DNA of 46,003 nucleotides from Rhodocyclales bacterium RIFCSPLOWO2_02_FULL_63_24 (lineage in GTDB: Bacteria > Pseudomonadota > Gammaproteobacteria > Burkholderiales > Rhodocyclaceae). Below, piece by piece: positions 46,001 through 46,003 of this stretch (position 1 is its first letter; each line of letters starts with the position of its first letter). The stretch spans positions 1 through 46,003 of the forward strand of contig MHZX01000050.1 of the NCBI GenBank assembly GCA_001828935.1, written 5' to 3'. Below the pieces are notes generated by a model, which saw nothing but the letters and a program-made list of their open reading frames with translations, did not search any database and had not been told where the DNA came from. A program made the position numbers and the translations under genes.

Positions 46001-46003
46001 ATG
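46001..46003 (+). CDS. Start codon of a gene cut by the window edge, probably a cold-shock protein
   Basis: Only ATG is visible, preceded by an AAGGA ribosome-binding site. Divergent placement from clpS and a long leader suggest a CspA/CspD-type cold-shock protein, since a csp gene often neighbours clpSA in Proteobacteria. No coding sequence beyond the ATG is in the window. Confidence 0.45.

Overview
The window is a contiguous piece of a betaproteobacterial chromosome. The housekeeping order (accA-tilS; ndk-rlmN-pilF-rodZ-ispG-hisS-yfgM-bamB-der-hfq-hflX-hflK-hflC-DUF2065-hisZ-purA; rpmB-rpmG; radC/coaBC-dut; clpS-clpA) is typical of that class. The TRAP dicarboxylate genes, flavocytochrome c genes and glyoxylate-cycle genes suggest a Rhodocyclales-like respiratory heterotroph, possibly with sulfur oxidation. 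The taxon is an inference from gene order and protein character; no rRNA gene is present.

Layout. 0.1-2.0 kb: accA and an overlapping short tilS. 2.0-7.9 kb: a C4-dicarboxylate uptake module, with a sensor kinase/response regulator pair (dctS-dctR, minus strand) divergent from the TRAP transporter dctP-dctQ-dctM, closed by a strong terminator. 8.1-23.7 kb: a dense plus-strand run of core genes, many overlapping by 1-14 nt, covering nucleotide metabolism, RNA/tRNA modification, pilus assembly, cell shape, isoprenoids, histidyl-tRNA synthesis, outer-membrane assembly, ribosome biogenesis, Hfq and the HflKC membrane protease regulator. 23.7-27.3 kb: tRNA-Leu(CAG) on the minus strand, whose promoter overlaps the start of the divergent rnr gene, then a fatty-acid desaturase. 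27.4-30.3 kb: rpmG, rpmB and radC (minus), then coaBC and dut (plus).

30.3-34.0 kb holds the most unusual genes: a minus-strand operon for a NapC/NirT-type multiheme cytochrome fused to an ethylbenzene-dehydrogenase-like haem domain, a dihaem cytochrome c (FccA-like) and a flavocytochrome c sulfide dehydrogenase flavoprotein (FccB/SoxF-like). Together they look like a membrane-tethered periplasmic electron-transfer chain. 34.4-43.0 kb: an argD-type aminotransferase, a class II Fic protein with palindromic sites in its promoter, malate synthase (aceB) divergent from a LysR regulator, an alpha/beta hydrolase, isocitrate lyase (aceA) and an rraA-family gene. aceA has a clear sigma-70-like promoter with a 16-bp palindrome next to the -35 box and a related palindrome 119 bp further upstream. 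43.0-46.0 kb: clpS-clpA, then a divergent promoter and long leader ending at an ATG that probably starts a cold-shock protein gene beyond the window.

The intergenic DNA carries two apparent dispersed repeat families. One is a roughly 44-nt unit (six copies at three loci) folding into two hairpins with compensatory base changes; at two of the loci it begins at the T-run of a terminator. The other is a 20-nt motif found four times, each copy just downstream of a gene and in that gene's orientation. These repeats and the multiheme/flavocytochrome operon are the best candidates for something undescribed. Assignments rest on reading translations and motifs by eye; no database search was possible.
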